From Thermacetogenium sp. UBA4966 (lineage in GTDB: Bacteria; Bacillota; DSM-12270; Thermacetogeniales; Thermacetogeniaceae), in NCBI GenBank assembly GCA_002397275.1, contig DHAA01000157.1, positions 1 through 14,926 on the forward strand: a DNA stretch of 14,926 nt, in the 5' to 3' direction. The notes beneath the pieces are model-generated. The model had not been told where the DNA came from, did not search any database, and saw only the letters and a list, made by a program, of their open reading frames with translations. Of this stretch, positions 13,330-14,926 are shown in pieces; position 1 is the stretch's first letter, and every line of letters starts with the position of its first letter. Both the position numbers and the translations under genes were made by a program.

Positions 13330-14721
13330 CTATGCTCTCTTTTTGGCCTTCTTTTTGGATTCCCAAATTTCGTCCGCTGTTTTTCCCCAATCAGCTGCAC
13401 GCTGGTCGAGGAAGCTGGAGAGTTCTTCTGTCAATAGGTTATCTGCCCCTTCATGTGTGGGGCGGGCATTGTTGTTCTTGATCATCTGGCGCAGTTGATC
13501 CGGCATATCGATGATCGGGCAGGGGCGCAGATAATTGTCCGAGAAGGGCTGGCGACGCTGGTATTCTCTGAAGAAGGGGCTTCCCAGCACTTCTTTCAGG
13601 CTTTTATCCCTGATGTTGTCCACTGCGAAGTGTACAAAGACGCAGGGCTCCACGTCTCCCCGGGGATTGATGTGGAAGAAGCTGTCTCCGCCTGCTATGC
13701 ATCCGTTGGTCAGCTCGCCGTCGTTCCAGAAGTCCACATAGGTCATGATCTTGTTCTCTCGCAGGTAAGAGGCGCGTTGGTACAGATAGGCCCGCTGTTC
13801 AGGCAGAACCATCAAATCCGTATTCGGGGTGCGTCCGACAGGTATATAGTGGAAGGCCCACATATACCTAACTCCTTTATCCGTGAGGAAGTCGATAAAC
13901 TCGTCGCTGGTAACCTCTTTATAATTATTTCTGGTGACTGTAATGGAAGCGCCGAAGAGAACGCCCCTTTCATGCATACGCTCCATAGCCGCCACTACCT
14001 TGTCGTAAGTTCCTTTTCCGCGGCGTTCGTCTGTTTTTTCCTGCCAGCCCTCGATGCTGACGCAGGGGGAGATGTTGCCGACCTTCTGCAGCCTCGCCGC
14101 TACCTGGTCGTCAATTTTGGTTCCGTTCGTATAGATCATAAATGCCTGCTCATCGTGTTTTTCCGCCATATCCAGCAGGTAGGGGTAAAGAAACGGCTCG
14201 CCCCCCGACATCACAACACCGAAAATACCCAGTTCTTTAGCCTCGTCCAAGATACGGTTCAGAAGCTCGGGCTCCAGCTGGTCATGCTTGGCATATTCTC
14301 CTGCCCAGCAGCCGGGGCATTTTAGATTGCAGGCGCTGGTGGGGTCGATCAATAGGGTAATCGGTACATGGATTCCCGTTTTCTCTTCCACCTGTTTTCG
14401 GCGTGAAGGCGACAGCAGCAAGGTGTTTATTACGAAATTGCATACCAGCCTGTCGCGCACCCCGCGGTCGATTTCCTGGAAAATACTATTGAAATACTTG
14501 CGGATAGACGGGTTTTCTTGGTACATTTTGAGCAGATTGCCGGCTAATTTTTTGTGATGTTCGATGGGCGTAATCTTTTGAAAAATTTTGATCAGGCGGG
14601 GTATATTAGCCTCCGGGTCACCTTCCAGATAATTCAAAATCTGCTTGAAAACACTCTCACCAATGTAGCGTTTGGCAAAACCAAAATTCAGTTTGCTTGC
14701 TATGCTTTTTCCCTTAGCCAT
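13330..14721 (-). CDS. Radical SAM protein with SPASM-like C-terminus
   Basis: A 463-aa radical SAM enzyme. An N-terminal helical region of about 120 residues is followed by the SAM-cluster motif CNLKCPGC (C131, C135, C138), GGEP at 173-176, and a TIM-barrel with VSIEGW and VTRNNY. The C-terminal part has GCIAGGDSFFHINPRGDVEPC (C341, C360) and RPCP (C401), resembling a SPASM/twitch region but with only three cysteines, fewer than a full two-cluster SPASM domain. The tail is Lys-rich. The start is ATG 14721, with GGAGGGAAAG (minus strand of 14725-14734) just upstream; an upstream in-frame extension to 14793 has no SD. No peptide substrate or partner enzyme adjoins it, so the reaction is unknown; COG0535-type proteins include peptide-modifying and cofactor-forming enzymes. 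It converges on the glycosylase gene. Confidence 0.88.
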   Translation of the reverse strand: MAKGKSIASKLNFGFAKRYIGESVFKQILNYLEGDPEANIPRLIKIFQKITPIEHHKKLAGNLLKMYQENPSIRKYFNSIFQEIDRGVRDRLVCNFVINTLLLSPSRRKQVEEKTGIHVPITLLIDPTSACNLKCPGCWAGEYAKHDQLEPELLNRILDEAKELGIFGVVMSGGEPFLYPYLLDMAEKHDEQAFMIYTNGTKIDDQVAARLQKVGNISPCVSIEGWQEKTDERRGKGTYDKVVAAMERMHERGVLFGASITVTRNNYKEVTSDEFIDFLTDKGVRYMWAFHYIPVGRTPNTDLMVLPEQRAYLYQRASYLRENKIMTYVDFWNDGELTNGCIAGGDSFFHINPRGDVEPCVFVHFAVDNIRDKSLKEVLGSPFFREYQRRQPFSDNYLRPCPIIDMPDQLRQMIKNNNARPTHEGADNLLTEELSSFLDQRAADWGKTADEIWESKKKAKKRA

Positions 14722-14893
14722 TTGCTTTCCCTCCAGATATACATTGTGCACAATCAACCCCGATGCCTCAATCCAAAAAAACGCAAACGACAATTAAAAA
14801 AACGTTAATATGATGTCTCCATGCGGGCTTCTATACGGCGGCAAATGCTGCGATACCCTATCCCCACCTAGAAAACACATTAACTTATTATCT
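14722..14893 (-). promoter_or_regulatory. Long 5' leader of radical SAM gene
   Basis: About 165 bases separate the predicted transcription start (near 14887) from the ATG. The mRNA would carry CGUUUUUUU twice, 21 bases apart (plus-strand 14775-14783 and 14796-14804), and a GC-richer block at about 14820-14870. I recognise no known riboswitch and no strong terminator stem ahead of either U-run. Confidence 0.4.
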
Positions 14894-14922
14894 ATATTAT
14901 ATTATTATGGGTATTATGTCAA
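14894..14922 (-). promoter_or_regulatory. Promoter of radical SAM gene
   Basis: On the minus strand, TTGACA (14917-14922), a 17-base spacer and TAATAT (14894-14899); a TATAAT at 14896-14901 gives an alternative 15-base spacing. The surroundings are AT-rich. This is one of the strongest sigma-A type promoters in the window. Confidence 0.75.
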
Positions 14923-14926
14923 TTAA

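Noticed and set aside
13453..14325. 290-codon open frame on the plus strand opposite the radical SAM gene
   Set aside because: It is antisense to a gene with an intact radical SAM motif, SD and promoter; the frame shows no family features.
1..14926. CRISPR arrays, tRNA/rRNA genes, transposases, phage genes
   Set aside because: No regularly spaced repeats, no tRNA- or rRNA-like sequence, and no transposase or integrase motifs were seen on either strand.

Overview
The window reads as a chromosomal segment of a low- to mid-GC Gram-positive bacterium, most likely a Clostridia-type Firmicute. The pointers are the class I heat-shock operon headed by hrcA with a perfect CIRCE operator, the order hrcA-grpE-dnaK-dnaJ ... 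rsmE-mtaB ... HIT, strong purine-rich Shine-Dalgarno (SD) sites with many GTG/TTG starts, and a DnaK of the short Gram-positive type. I cannot name a genus.

Layout. Positions 1-153 hold a large imperfect palindrome (1-124) carrying the hrcA promoter in its right arm and a mirror promoter in its left arm, followed by CIRCE. Positions 175-4946 hold hrcA-grpE-dnaK-dnaJ, the repressor and its chaperone machine. Positions 5009-7355 hold two minus-strand genes that sit where many Firmicutes carry prmA: a truncated ABC-transporter ATPase without Walker B, and an intact DUF4153-type polytopic membrane protein. A 485-bp gap (7356-7840) separates them from rsmE and mtaB, which resume the conserved RNA-modification part of the locus.

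Positions 9930-12060 form an AT-rich island bounded by 24-bp imperfect direct repeats. It holds a PadR-type regulator with two overlapping dyad operators at its promoter, two consecutive DUF2812-type membrane proteins of equal length (176 aa), and a 26-codon peptide gene with the strongest ribosome-binding site in the window. The peptide matches the leader of class II lanthipeptides of the mersacidin/haloduracin type (NPAGEIF.ELS.DEM) but stops before any core peptide. I consider this the most unusual content here. After the island come a HIT-family hydrolase and an endonuclease III-related glycosylase (MagIII/COG2231-like), a bidirectional terminator, and a convergent minus-strand radical SAM gene with a long 5' leader.

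How it fits together. HrcA represses the chaperone operon through CIRCE. RsmE and MtaB modify 16S rRNA and tRNA. The inserted blocks look like accessory DNA placed into two gaps of an otherwise conserved chaperone/translation neighbourhood. The PadR/DUF2812/leader-peptide block has the look of a small self-regulated cell-envelope module, possibly the remnant of, or an adjunct to, a lantibiotic system; that link is inference.
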